DNA of 64,000 nucleotides from Polytrichum commune. Taxonomy: Eukaryota > Streptophyta > Polytrichopsida > Polytrichales > Polytrichaceae. How positions within the stretch are numbered: position 1 is the stretch's first letter; every line of letters begins with the position of its first letter. The translations under genes and the position numbers were made by a program. Below the pieces are notes generated by a model. It ran no database searches. It saw nothing but the letters and a program-made list of their open reading frames with translations, and was not told the origin of the DNA. Positions 10,330 to 21,062 of the stretch are shown one piece after another. The stretch is from assembly GCA_950295325.1 (NCBI GenBank), contig OX485805.1, forward strand, positions 2,294,501 to 2,358,500. Reading direction: 5' to 3'.

Positions 10330-10560
10330 TTAGAACCTATGACCGGGGAGAACCGGCAGTTAGTTACAGATGAACCGGTTGAGTTTGAGATATTACCGGT
10401 TGAAGTTCATCAAGATTGCAGGAAAATTACCGATCATTTTAGAGGAATTTATATACTATACTCCAATTTAATAAAGGAAAACCGGAGGATGTCGCCATGT
10501 AACCGGTTGGACTTGCAAATACACTAGGATCTCAACCGGTTAGTATGCCCAAAAATCTCC
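10330..10560 (+). repeat. dispersed repeat F7, copy 1 (ACCGG-rich)
   Basis: It shares GATGAACCGGTTGAGTTTGAGA, ATTTTAGAGGAAT and ATGTAACCGGTTGGACTTG (with changes) with 14240-14470 and 55505-55735. This copy holds about eight CCGG cores, several in the palindrome AACCGGTT; the other two have lost most of them. Confidence 0.7.
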
Positions 10561-12460
10561 CCGATCACTGTTTAGAACTGCAAAACAAAACGGAATGCTG
10601 ATGTCACCAAGAATGTGTGGCACCGTTTTTTCTCCTTGAATATCAGTGATGGGTAGACTTTTCGCCTACTGGATACTAGAAAACACATGTAGGTCGAACG
10701 TTTCATTGGGTGGCAATGCATGGGCGGTCACTAGCACACGGCCCTATATTGACGAAAGTCTCCGACAAATATCGTAGACCGTGCTCGAGGACTCTTCGTG
10801 ATCGGGTCGTGTGTTTATATATGACCGCCCTTATCGAATGGGAAGTAAGTGTGTGTGAAGACCATGTTTTCTAGTGGCTACGTCCTTTTCCCCCTTTGTG
10901 TGCATTCCAAGCTTAGATGAAGGAGTGGTTCGGTTTTATTTGACCACAAATTGAACATGTGCAAGGTGTGATTTTTGACATATTGCATTCTCACTTTGGA
11001 TTCGGTATAATATCTAATACCCACATTGTGATTAGGGTGTCGGTCTATAGACTACTGTTCAATAACAATAATGGTTTTATTAAGGAGAAAATGAAGCTGA
11101 AGCTGCAACAAACCTTAGAAATGTATGTTACCTCGTTATTTGAGAAGGTGGTGGCAAGGTAACATCGACAATGCACTTCTCAATGGAAACGGTGCATCTT
11201 AGCAAGTTCTAAACGTCCCACCCACCCGCCTACTTACACAACGGACTATATATACATATGGAATATTGAGGAGATAGAGACAACTGGAACAAACTCAAAA
11301 CCTAAATGACCCGTAATCGGAACTTGCAAATGATGTGGTCACTTCAAGCACCACATAAAGGTTTGACCGTTGGATCGAACCAAGAGTTGTTTTAATCTAG
11401 TTAGCGATTGCGAAATGCCTCAGTACCTTTAAAGCGACACTTTAAAAAGCATTGCCTACTTCAGGTTGGTTAAATAGCTTGGAAGACTTTCAAAAAAAAA
11501 TCCATAACACAAAGCCTACATAATATATATGCAACCCACAAAAAATTTATAAAGCCGTTTTTAAAAATGAGCCTTTTACTCTCCACTAGGGGTGTCCATT
11601 GATGTTGGATTGCTAGGTGAGAATCAACACAAAGTTATCCTTATAATTGTGGGTGAGGATCTTCTACTAGACGAAGGTGTTGTGCCACTTTTGGGGATCA
11701 CTTTCTACACTGCCTCGCTCGGTAGATAAATCCCGGACTAGCCATTGTGATTGGCCAAAGTTGGTGCTATTCTAACATCGTTCTTGCATCCTTCTTACAC
11801 CACTACTATGAATGGCCAAAGTGGTGCTATTGTGTACTTATATACCTCATATGAGTAATCGCTTTTAACAACAACTTATTTGATAGCACCGTTGCACTCA
11901 CTAGCTTGTTGACGGCTTAAGGATGAAAAATAAGTGTCTCTGAAAGGAAGGTGTTACCTAAGGCCTTAGTACCTTACTAGATCGTCATTTCAAGCTTCGA
12001 AATTAGAGTTGAGATACAAAACCTAGAATCTAAGATGAAAATGTAGATTCTCGTTTCCTTTAAACGATTACATAGGCCCTTCCAATTATGCTCATTAGCG
12101 TATCTAAAATGGTGTGTATATTTTGGACACATTGGTTAATATCATCATAACACATGTCTATCCGGAGTCAATTTCCATACCTAGTGGTGTCCAAATTAAG
12201 AAGATTGACCACACAAGGGCCACATAAGCTCACCTACCTAAGGTTACGAAACACTGACCCCACCTCAGCTCACCTCAACTACACAGCAAATGGAAACTTG
12301 AGGAGAAGCAACTGGAAGGACCCAGAACCTACATGAACACTACTCTGGAACATGCACCGTGTATCCAGACAGTGGGGGCAAGACTGCCAGCTAGGACTTT
12401 TCCTCTTTGCCTAGTCAAACGTCCACGCGGCATTCAATCGAGCGCGTTGCAATACTTGGT
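10561..12460. other. intergenic, nothing recognised
   Basis: No homology-bearing ORF, RNA or clear transposon ends were seen across this stretch. Positions 11730-11830 hold two copies of a 'TGGCCAAAGT(T)GGTGCTATT' segment. Confidence 0.5.
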
Positions 12461-12468
12461 CCAGGGGG

Positions 12469-12600
12469 CCACGTGGCGGTATGTCGGCATTACCAGCTCG
12501 TATCGTTGCCTCGCCCGACTGCGCTTTCCTGCCGTTGCAGACAAGCCAAAGCCGCTTACGAAGCTTTCCGAGCCCACCACTATATAACCTGCCGGGACAG
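12469..12600 (+). promoter_or_regulatory. core promoter of the 12.8-kb gene: G-box and TATA box
   Basis: A CACGTG G-box (12470-12475, in GGCCACGTGGCGG) is followed about 110 bp later by CTATATAACC (TATA-like, about 12580-12589). The next 16 bases, ATAACCTGCCGGGACA (12584-12599), recur with one change at 52398-52413. The ATG lies about 245 bp downstream, a plausible plant 5' leader. Confidence 0.55.
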
Positions 12601-12833
12601 AGATTCAACTCCAACTTCAATCTTTGTACCACTCAATCTTACATTTCTCTCTCCAACGTCTATCGCAGAGGATTTCACAATTTGTGCGTCTGCTGCCATC
12701 TTGCCGGGGGAGCCTGGTTAGGGTTTTGAAGAGTTTTGAGAGTGTTTCGAAGTGATTTCAAAGTGTGTTGAGGTGTTTTCGACGAGGCGCGGAGGAGTTC
12801 TTCAGAGTGCTTGAGAGTTGTTGTTGTTGCGGA

Positions 12834-13130
12834 ATGGGGAGCTTAGGCAGATTCGCGAGGATCATCGCTGCGGCGGGGGCTGTAGCGTTCACGAGTTTCG
12901 AGGTGGGATTGATGCATTCCCCGAGAGCTGTTGAAGGTAAGTCGAACACCAGCTGTGATCGGCTTCGTGCTGCGCATCCAGAAGAAGCTTCTGAGGAATC
13001 AAGAAGGAGTGAAGCAGCTTGCCAGCAAGGCGTGAAAACACAGGTGAAGAGAGGAGCTGGTCCTAAGTTGGCGCCACAGTTCGATGGATTGAATTTCTAC
13101 GAAACGTACATCGGCGCATCCCAAAGGTGA
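12834..13130 (+). CDS. small 98-residue protein with conserved APQFDGLN C-terminus
   Basis: The ATG at 12834 lies in a good context (GCGGAATGGGG). The N-terminus MGSLGRFARIIAAAGAVAFT is hydrophobic and could be a membrane anchor or signal. The C-terminus APQFDGLNFYETYIGASQR ends at a TGA. A GTAAGTCG donor follows codon 34 (GAAG^GTAAGT near 12935). Joining it to an AAG acceptor near 13029 gives a shorter in-phase product with the same C-terminus; reading straight through is also open. A downstream copy of the 3' part (13250-13365) also ends in an intact APQFDGLN...YIGACQR plus stop. The duplicate conservation argues the C-terminus is real coding sequence. I do not recognise the family with confidence. 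A frame extending upstream to 12765 lacks an ATG. Confidence 0.6.
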   Translation: MGSLGRFARIIAAAGAVAFTSFEVGLMHSPRAVEGKSNTSCDRLRAAHPEEASEESRRSEAACQQGVKTQVKRGAGPKLAPQFDGLNFYETYIGASQR

Positions 13131-13440
13131 ATTGCTTGAAGGGAGGGAGGCAGGCAGCTGGTTCCAACGCTACCGGAGAGGACGCTCTGTTTCTTGAATT
13201 TTTATCTTTACTCTGATTGCCGCAACAAGTCGGGAAAGAGTGACGACGCTTGCCAGGAAGGGGCGAAATTACAACAGTTGAGAGGAGCTGCTCCAAAGAT
13301 GGCGCCACAGTTCGATGGATTGAATTTGCATAAGACATACATCGGAGCATGCCAAAGATGAATTGCGTGAAGGAGGCAAGCAGGCAGCTGGTTTCGATGC
13401 TACTACCGGAGTGGACACTCTGTTTCTAGAATTTCATCTT
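13015..13440 (+). repeat. tandem duplication of the 3' exon, unit about 230 bp
   Basis: Positions 13015-13215 and 13245-13440 are direct duplicates covering the C-terminal coding part (GGCGCCACAGTTCGATGGAT), the stop codon and the 3' flank (GGCAGGCAGCTGGTT, ACTCTGTTTCT.GAATTT). Copy 2 keeps the reading frame (DACQEGAK...KMAPQFDGLN) and an AAG acceptor in the same phase as copy 1. Confidence 0.8.
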
Positions 13441-14239
13441 TACTACTAGTGCCGCGATGGTGCTTCCACGTTGGATTCCAGTGGGGCCTCAGCTAACGGT
13501 CGACAGCAGAACGCCGAGGAGAAGGGGAAATAATCATTTTTCTGTTGTGGACTGTGCTTCGTGGCGAAATTACTCCCGAGAGAAGTTGCAGGATACTTGT
13601 ACAATGTTCTTAGACTATACATGAACCAGGCTCTAGTTAAGGAGCCCCTTTAGAACTAGAGCAACGAGACGACGAGTCTCTCAATTCTTTGGCAGAGATT
13701 TGCCGTTTAGACACTTATCAAGTATACCTTGATTGATTGTACAGTACTACAATTTTGTCACGAATCTAATTAAGATACTTCATCAGCAGCGCCCTGCTTT
13801 GGTGGAAATTGAAACTGAAACCTTTGTTGACTCATATGAATTTCGGGTAACCAAGTGAAGAACACACTACCCATTGGATGCCGAGGTGTGTGTTTGTGTG
13901 TTTTGTGTATATCTTAGTTGGTGAAAGTCACTGCTACGGCAAATCATTTCATTTGGTTGAACACGTCAGTGGACGCCAATAGAGTCCGATATATTCACTT
14001 GCTGTCTTAACTTCATTTCAAACATCCTTGTTGAGTAAAGAGTTAGCTACCGAGAGTCGACAGGGTGATGCATGGTGTGCAATCCATCTGTCCTTACTTA
14101 CAAATTTTCTGTCTAGACCGACTTCGATGTAAATGGAAGCAAGCGGATAGATTGCAAGATGGTTCCTAATTTGGAGGACGAAGCAGTGGGCATTTGCTGA
14201 GACAGCATGCCCACGCTTACTAGTGTGGGCCACTATTAC
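13441..14239. other. 3' flank and intergenic, nothing recognised
   Basis: No coding or structural feature is supported. Confidence 0.5.
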
Positions 14240-14470
14240 AATGAACAGGGAGAGCCTACCCCTAGTTGCAGATGAACCGGTTGAGTTTGAGAAATAACTA
14301 GATGAAGTTGGAGCCTTCAGGAAAAGTACCCTCCATTTTAGAGGAATCTATGGAATATACCCCAAATTAGTGAAGGAAAACCCGAAAGATCACAACATGT
14401 AACCAGTTGGATTTGGGAACACTAGGATCTTGACCTGTTCGTGTCCAAAAATCTCCTTGGATATTGCATT
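14240..14470 (+). repeat. dispersed repeat F7, copy 2
   Basis: It matches 10330-10560 and 55505-55735 through GATGAACCGGTTGAGTTTGA, GGAATCTATGGAATATACC and ATCACAACATGTAACC. Most CCGG cores are lost. Confidence 0.7.
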
Positions 14471-14825
14471 TTTAGCTCCAATTTGATCAATGAGAGTCAC
14501 TAGATGTAATGAGTGCTGGTAGAAACCATTCGTTGGTGGCCTACATCAGTGAGTGTGGGTAGGCTATGAATCACCAATGCTTCTGCCCATTTGACCGTTC
14601 CCAAACGTTTCAAAATGCTTTGTATACCGACTAAGGTTGAGGCATTTGTAACCGATAACATAGGAGAAGTAACATCATCGAGGATTTATTTTACTCACGA
14701 AAAGAAACAAATTCTAAGGAAAATGAAAAAAGTTAGGGTAACGCATAGGTTAACCCATAACCGCTCATGATCTAAATGCTAATGCTTGGCTACAAAAGTT
14801 GTCAAAACTCTTATGAGGGTATAGC

Positions 14826-15215
14826 AAAGGCGCCTATTAACCAATTAGGATCCCATTGGCAATTTGTAAGGCACCAAAAATTTGATCAAGCTAGGGTTGA
14901 ATTTCAATCAAGTTGGGATTGGATTTCGATTAGTTCAAAACTAATAGTGTCATGACACATGTCTTGGTTTTGAGTGTTAAAGTGAGGAGGAATGAGCAGT
15001 TATGGCGGACCTCAGACATTGGTAATATGTTCAAGCCAACTTTTGGCTGAAAAAATTCATAGTAATTTCAATTTAAAGAATAAAATTACTAAAAAAATTG
15101 TAGTCCTCCTAATTTCTATTTTCCTACACGGGATAAATTTGCACCATCTTATACTTCTCCGGATTTGCCGCAAAGTCTCTTAAATTATTGGTTATGGGCA
15201 TCTCTACTCTAATAG
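14826..15215 (+). mobile_element. F3 MITE copy (empty site present at about 16480)
   Basis: It starts AAAGGCGCCTATTAACCAAT and ends TTATGGGCATCTCTACTCT. The body contains 'TCATGACACATGTCTTGGTT' and 'ACTTCTCCGGATTTGCCGCA'. The paralogous sequence at 16470-16500 runs straight through without it. Confidence 0.75.
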
Positions 15216-15714
15216 AATAAATCACAAGCCACCGCCACATAAACCTTAACTTTGTTTGCCTAAAAACTATAGATCCCATCCACATCGACATTAAGATGAC
15301 CCTAGTGAATGGTCAAATGGACCTCATCGACAATGGATGCCTCGACCTTACTAAGGCTAACTCCAACACCACAACCATATCTCCCTCTAATTCCTACTCC
15401 AAAGTGGTGATAGAGTGGGAGCACCTTAAACCAAGACATCCCCAAAACCACCACCCTTGGAATCTTGCATAATAAGTACATGGTGATTTTGAGAATATTC
15501 ACAACAAGCCCCCCTAACAGTTTGGGTGCCAACACAGTCTTCACTTCAAAATTTTATATTTATTTCAATATTGGGGGAAAATTAAAAAATATTTTTGCAA
15601 TATACCCAATTTTAATTTTGGTTTCCTACATGGGAAATATAAAAAATGCAGTTCATATGGTTGCCACATGTATGCCAAATACCTTAACTTCATGGTTTAA
15701 GGAGCTTGTGGACT

Positions 15715-15815
15715 TTAGTGGGTTTCCATGTATGCAAGTCTTCCACCAAACTCTAGTGAGAATAAGGATCTATGTAGAAGAAATTTGGTGAGGTAGTGTT
15801 TGTATGTGCCCACCA
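15715..15815 (+). repeat. F1 end fragment
   Basis: TAGTGGGTTTCCATGTATGC followed by CTCTAGTGAGAATAAGGATC and TTGGTGAGGTAGTGTT matches the left terminal region of F1 elements. No partner right end is obvious, so it is probably truncated. Confidence 0.55.
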
Positions 15816-15832
15816 ACTATAGTAGAGGCACC

Positions 15833-16232
15833 TATTCCTAATCATGACCCCATTGGCAATCTATAGGGTACTGCAATTTTGATCATGCTAGGATTGAATT
15901 TCCAATCAGGTTGGGTCTGAATTTTGATGAGGCTGAAACCAATAGTGCCATCACACATGTCCTGGTTTTGTGTGCCAAAGTGAGGGAGAATGAGCAGTTA
16001 AAATGAATGGTTTATTGCAGACTTGGTAATATGCTCAGGCCAACTTTTGGAATAAAAAACACACAATAATTTAAATTTAAGGAATAAAATTGCTATTTAA
16101 TTTTTTAATTTTAATTTTTGCAATCCTCCTAATTTCTAACTTCCGACATGGAAAAAATTGCATTGCCTTATACTTCTCCAAATTTGGCGCAAAATCTCTT
16201 AAGTGATCAATTATGGGCACCTCTACTCTATT
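15833..16232 (+). mobile_element. F3 MITE copy
   Basis: It runs from AGTAGAGGCACCTATTCCTA to ATTATGGGCACCTCTACTCT. The left end and the reverse complement of the right end share AGTAGAGG(C/T)(A/G)CC, the F3 terminal inverted repeat. Confidence 0.75.
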
Positions 16233-16610
16233 GTTAATTAAGGTGGTCAAGGTTGAGTCATCTATAACCGATAAACTAAGAGAATTTGCATCTAGTGGGG
16301 AGTAATTTTTTTTGTGAAGAGAAACATATTCTAAGAAGAAGGCATTTTGGAAATTGCTACAAATTTTGAAGTGGTAAAGTTAGGGCAACACGTAGTCAAT
16401 CTATAGGTTAGCCTATAACCACTCATCTAAATGCTAATGCTTGGCTACAACAGTTGTCAAAAATTCTTATGAGGGTAATCAATCATTAGTAGGCACCACA
16501 TAAACCTTAACTTTGTTTGCCTGAAAAATATAGATCTCATCTATGTCGGCATTACATGACCCTAGAGAGCGGTTAAATGGACATGGTCGACTAAGGATGC
16601 CTTGACCTTA

Positions 16611-17815
16611 GTGGGTGGATGGAAGTCTAGTGGCCATGGCCACGACCCTTCACATTCTAAGCTCAGTAGGCAACTAGATTGTGTGTTGGTTGGTTGCTTT
16701 TGTTACCTTGACACAAGAACACACCCAACCCACTATTCATATCTAAAATTGATACCTAATTCATACTATGTCCAAAGAAAGATAAGAGATTTAAGTTTGT
16801 TTATACTAAATGTTTTTTTTGAAGAAATTTATAATTCTCTAATGTTAAAATTTCTCAAGACATAGTTCTTTATGATAGGGCAACACACCTAATTACACCT
16901 AGTACGCTCAAAATGATATTCCCCATGTATACTAAAATGTAAACACATAACACTATCCATTTGTACGCTATAAAATATATTTTCCTTGCATACTAAAACG
17001 CAAGACTATAATTTGCTATTCTAAATGTCATAATGTAGATGTTTTTTCAGTTAGAGAAGTTACTTGTGTTGATGAATGAAATCATATTGGCAATTAGTGG
17101 GCATGACACTTTGAGACCTCTAGGCAATTATTTAGGCCCTTCGCAAAATAATGTACATGACACTAAATAGCATAAACCGTGGAACTGATACTATTTCTGG
17201 AGTCAAATCCTCTAGAATAGTGATTTATGGATCATAAAATAACTCATTGAGTTTTAACCCACCTAATTAATGGATGAGTTTATGTAGACACCGTGAATTC
17301 TTGGCCAATGATAGGCCTAAGTACTATAAGTAGCGGTCACCGCTATTGAGCACCAATTGCTATTGTATTTGTAATACTATAATCTAAAAATTGTATAAGA
17401 TAATAAATAGGCATGACTTAATATCAATAAAGTAACCATGTAAAGTTTAATATAAAGGATGAAGTGATCATGACCATAATATTATATAGTTGAGTTTGTA
17501 CGCTAGGTGGGGTCGGTAATTAGCCAATTTATATATGGAATTATACTTTGTTTATTCTCACAATAGAACATTGCATTGGCAGATTTAAGTTGAAAATTTG
17601 AGTGAAGAAATTTACTAATATTATTAAAATGAAATGGTTGATAGCTTCTAAATAATGTTATGAAGTATTATGTAGCGAGCTACATTTTCTAATGTTTTTA
17701 AAATATTCAAATCATAAATAGGGCCCCACTCTTCAACCATGGGGTTGTATTCATATCTGGTTGGCATATCTAGCTCTTAACAATTTTAAATGTTATGTTA
17801 CCAAAATACCAAGAT
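16611..17815. other. AT-rich intergenic DNA
   Basis: AT-rich sequence with no supported gene. An F1-related fragment (GTCTAGTGGCCATGGCCACG...CACATTCTAAG) lies near 16625. Confidence 0.5.
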
Positions 17816-17962
17816 AGTGTGCATTCGTTCATGTGGGCCCTAAGAATATAACCATGGAATGCCCCAACGTAATGTAGATTTAGACTTAATCTGAGTCTCC
17901 TTGCATGGTTGGGGCATCCCATGGTTATATTCTCAAGGCTCACATGAACAAACACGCATTGC
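17816..17962. mobile_element. foldback element, arms about 52 bp
   Basis: The left arm contains GTTCATGTGGGCCCTAAGAA and TATAACCATGGAATGCCCCA. The right arm (17905-17962) is the inverse: TTGGGGCATCCCATGGTTAT, then ATTCTC...GCTCACATGAAC. The spacer is about 38 bp. Confidence 0.75.
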
Positions 17963-18299
17963 TCAATAATGTTATGAAGTAGGCACAAAATCATTTGTTT
18001 AGTTATACAAGGTAGCATATTTTCTCATTATTTTTTGTGAGTGTGAATGCAAACTCTCATATCATTGGTGAGAGGGTCTCTATTCCCTTTCAAGAAATTC
18101 ACATTGGTATGTGCAATTAAGTTGCCTTGATTAATAATTACCTTGCATGAAAATCAGATCACAAACACTCATAACTTCATTCATTCATTCGTATAGCAAC
18201 CATAGTAAAAACATGATTCCCATATTATTGTTACCATAGTAATAAGTGTTCAAAACAATGCAGGATGTTAATACATTAGTATGGGACAACCTAATTGCA

Positions 18300-18747
18300 C
18301 ATATCAATGTAGCTTATTTGGGTTTCTTCTCACCCTAAACATGCTACACTTAATATGATATTTAGTGTCACCAATTCTAATTATCTTGCTCAATACTAAT
18401 TGTAAACCGCAGTATAGTGTCACCAACACTAAATGCCAACCCAACATTATTTGTCATTCCTTGCAAAAAATTTGGGGGTTTACAGATTTACAGTCTTGCA
18501 AGTACTACCACTTCCAAGTGATTTTTCATCCAAATTTCAATCATCCATGACGATATTTCATCACAAGTTGCTGACAAGAGAAGGTCTCTTTTGGCCAATG
18601 GATGAACTCCTCCATCATCCATGGCACAATATTTGTTCACTTATTCATAAGAAGTGTCATCCGGAAAGTTACCTTAGTGACATTAAATACCATATACACC
18701 ATAAACCATCAACTATCATATATATAGTGTAGTTTCCAACACGCACT
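18300..18747 (+). repeat. F8 repeat (core shared with larger F1 elements)
   Basis: TTAGTGTCACCAATTCTAAT and GTGATTTTTCATCCAAATTT recur near 5295-5460 and 34258-34440 inside F1 elements. Here the copy is cut on its right side by the Harbinger-like element that starts at 18753. Confidence 0.6.
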
Positions 18748-18945
18748 ATTAGGGCCGGTTTACACTACGGTGGAGAAGTCCACCGGTCATGGAAAAAAGG
18801 GCGTTGCTCAATTGTGATTGGTCGAAAATGCAACTCTTGACCGGTGGGTGTTTACACTAGGTGAAGAAAACAATGGTGGTGAACTTTTCTCATGGATGAT
18901 AAAATGACATGGCCGCTTACATGGCGGCACTTTTTGGAGTTGGGC

Positions 18946-19021
18946 TTCTCCGGAGGAGGAGTTTCTTGTCCGACCTCAAGAGGCCGGACAAGAAACTCCT
19001 CCTCTGGAGAAGCCCAACTCA
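18946..19021. repeat. near-perfect hairpin inside the Harbinger-like element
   Basis: GGGCTTCTCCGGAGGAGGAG is mirrored by CTCCTCCTCTGGAGAAGCCC, with further pairing through TTTCTTGTCCG.CCTC and GAGG.CGGACAAGAAA. The loop is only a few bases. Confidence 0.9.
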
Positions 19022-19173
19022 ATAAAATTTTAATTTTCAAAAATGGATCTGGACCGTAGATTTTAGATCTGGTTTTTTTCAAAACCTAAGGTGTTGGCAA
19101 GTTTCTCTCTCTCTCTCTCTCTTTGTTGTAGTAGCTCCTTAGTGATTTTTTTTTGGTGCAATTTTTTTTCGCA

Positions 19174-19416
19174 ATGGCTGGTTACTCACAATTTCAGTTT
19201 GGTAGTAGCCAAGATGAGGATGACCTCATTGGTAGTGAGAATTATTTTGAGCCCTCAAGGCAATTTCCAGGAAGTGCTTTTAGGGCTTATGTTCAACACC
19301 CTTCTCCACTTGCAAGGAATTTGAGGGAAGAGTTTGAAGGAGGAAGAGAGATAGAGGAAGAGAATGATGTAGAAATTGTGGAACGGCCGATCATCATAAT
19401 TGAAGCATTATGGTGA
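19174..19416 (+). CDS. 80-residue acidic ORF inside the transposon, unknown
   Basis: From ATG 19174 the frame begins MAGYSQFQFGSSQDEDDLIG and contains REEFEGGREIEEENDVEIVE. It is rich in acidic residues and has no recognisable domain. It is preceded by a CT microsatellite (19108-19122). It could be the remnant of a transposon accessory protein, but Harbinger proteins of the Myb/SANT type are not evident. Real translation is unproven. Confidence 0.3.
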   Translation: MAGYSQFQFGSSQDEDDLIGSENYFEPSRQFPGSAFRAYVQHPSPLARNLREEFEGGREIEEENDVEIVERPIIIIEALW

Positions 19417-20095
19417 TACATGATGGTTTTTTGTATCGCCATAGTTGAAACGATAAAATACTTCAAAACCATAAAGATCATAAGAGAGCACAAAATCTCT
19501 CTTCTTCGATTATCCATGATTGAAGATCAAAAATAAGAAGAGAGAAATTGATGAGGATGATTAAGAGGAGAGCATGTCTTAAATAATACCAAAGAGTAGT
19601 GCTTTGTCCAATGTGTATGGGTTTTCCCCTCTTCATTCTTAAACACCCAAGGAGACATTTATTTCCTACATGGGCCAAACTTGACAATTGACAATTTGGC
19701 AATTTTCATTATCTTTTGAATAAAATTGAACATTATATTACACAATTCTTATGAACACAATTCTTGTTGAAATCTTTTGATACAATGTGAATTTAGAGAA
19801 TTATGGTTTTTTATCACAAAAAATCTTCACCATTAGGTGAACTTCTCTTCACCGGTGGACTTCTCCAGTGGACTTATCCGCTAAACTTCTCCTCTAGGTG
19901 TTTAGACTTCAACTGGTCAAGACTCCTTAAGAAATATTTTATTGCCTTTAATTCTTCTCCGGCACATCCACCATTTGCCTCATATAACCATGTATTGGCC
20001 AAGCATTCTTGACCGACCGGAGGCCTTCTCCACCGTAATGTAAACCGGCCATTAGCCCACCCTCACTAAATGGGATAATCAAAGTACCCTTCCGT

Positions 20096-20291
20096 GGTCC
20101 GAGATGACCTTAAACTACCGGATGATGGTGGAGAGATACCCAAATCTCAAGGAAAAGGTTGGCGGTTCGAATCCCGGCTGTAAAATCTCCTCTCAACTTG
20201 ACTGAAAACTTGCCAGGTGGCGAACTGCCTCATGCGCTTTGGCGTTGGCCTGTCGGCCTTCTATCTCAAAAGAAAAAGAAAAAGAAAAAGA
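20096..20291 (+). mobile_element. tRNA-derived SINE with 15-bp target duplication
   Basis: A Pol III box B (GGTTCGAATCC, 20164-20174) sits in the 5' part of a 196-bp body that ends in an (AAAAG)n tail. A perfect 15-bp duplication, AAAGTACCCTTCCGT, flanks it at 20081-20095 and 20292-20306. Long TSD, A-rich tail and internal promoter together define a SINE. Confidence 0.93.
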
Positions 20292-20912
20292 AAAGTACCC
20301 TTCCGTAAGTTACCCTGGATAGCATGTTTTCTTGGCATTTTCTGCAAGTGGGAATGGGACCTCGCCTGTGACGGGAGGGGCTCTCTTCCCTTTCCAGAAA
20401 GACTTCCCACCCCCGGCGTGACGTCCCGCACAATCAGCCACACCATGAGTTAATGTGCTGCATTGAGTTGATACGACTTCAATGGGCTTGGAAATAGTGG
20501 GCTTCTCAAACAACAACGATCGAAGAAACTTCTGTATTGTTCAAATACGGATGTCAAGTGGTGAGTATGTTATTCTTCTCTTTTCAAGGAAGAACAATTC
20601 CAATTACAAACTCATTTAGTTTTGTGTATCGTCCAAAACGATGTAAAACCAAATTATAGGCTCATAAGTGTGACCAACACGAATTTCCCGACGTTTCGTA
20701 AGTATATGAGATGTTTTTGATACTGTAATAGCATATGTAAGATGAAGCCAAATCGACTATGAACACAATATTCATTAAAATGAGAGTTTTCCAGTGAATT
20801 GAGAGTACATAAAGCAAACTATTAATCCAAGAATGAAATGAAAACCACTGGAAAGTTGTAGAGTACAAGTAAAAAAATAACATTTGATTTTCCGCCGTAA
20901 ATTCCGCCGCAG

Positions 20913-21062
20913 TTTCCATTAAAATGAGAGTATGTTAAGCTAGGAAATCGACTCATTTAGGTCGACTCAACCTAAATTGACTAACATAATTGTCCTCATT
21001 TAGGTCGACTCAACCTAAATGAGTCGATTTCCCAGCTTAACATACTCTCATTTTAATGGGAA
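20913..21062. mobile_element. foldback element, arms about 60 bp
   Basis: CCATTAAAATGAGAGTATGT...AGGAAATCGACTCATTTAGG is mirrored by CCTAAATGAGTCGATTTCCC...ACATACTCTCATTTTAATGG. The spacer repeats TTTAGGTCGACTCAACCTAA, itself palindromic. Confidence 0.85.

Larger units (their letters stand above)
14590..16610 (+). repeat. segmental direct duplication with F3 insertions
   Basis: About 14590-14820 plus 15225-15340 correspond to about 16235-16480 plus 16495-16610. Shared blocks include ATGCTAATGCTTGGCTACAA, TTCTTATGAGGGTA, ACATAAACCTTAACTTTGTT and a 'GCCT(C/T)GACCTTA' tail. Copy 1 has an F3 MITE where copy 2 has none, giving an empty-site comparison. Confidence 0.7.
18753..20050. mobile_element. 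Harbinger-like DNA transposon, non-autonomous, 1.3 kb
   Basis: The terminal inverted repeats are GGCCGGTTTACACTACGGTG... and ...CACCGTAATGTAAACCGGCC. ATTAG flanks both sides (18748-18752 and 20051-20055); this includes the TTA typical of PIF/Harbinger. No DDE transposase is visible. Inside are a 76-bp perfect-type hairpin (18946-19021), subterminal inverted segments (TGAAGAAAACAATGG...; AACTTCTC...TTCACCGGTGG), and an 80-codon acidic ORF. Confidence 0.8.

Noticed and set aside
12765-12833. N-terminal extension of the 12.8-kb protein
   Set aside because: The frame would begin with GTG; the first ATG is at 12834 in a good context.
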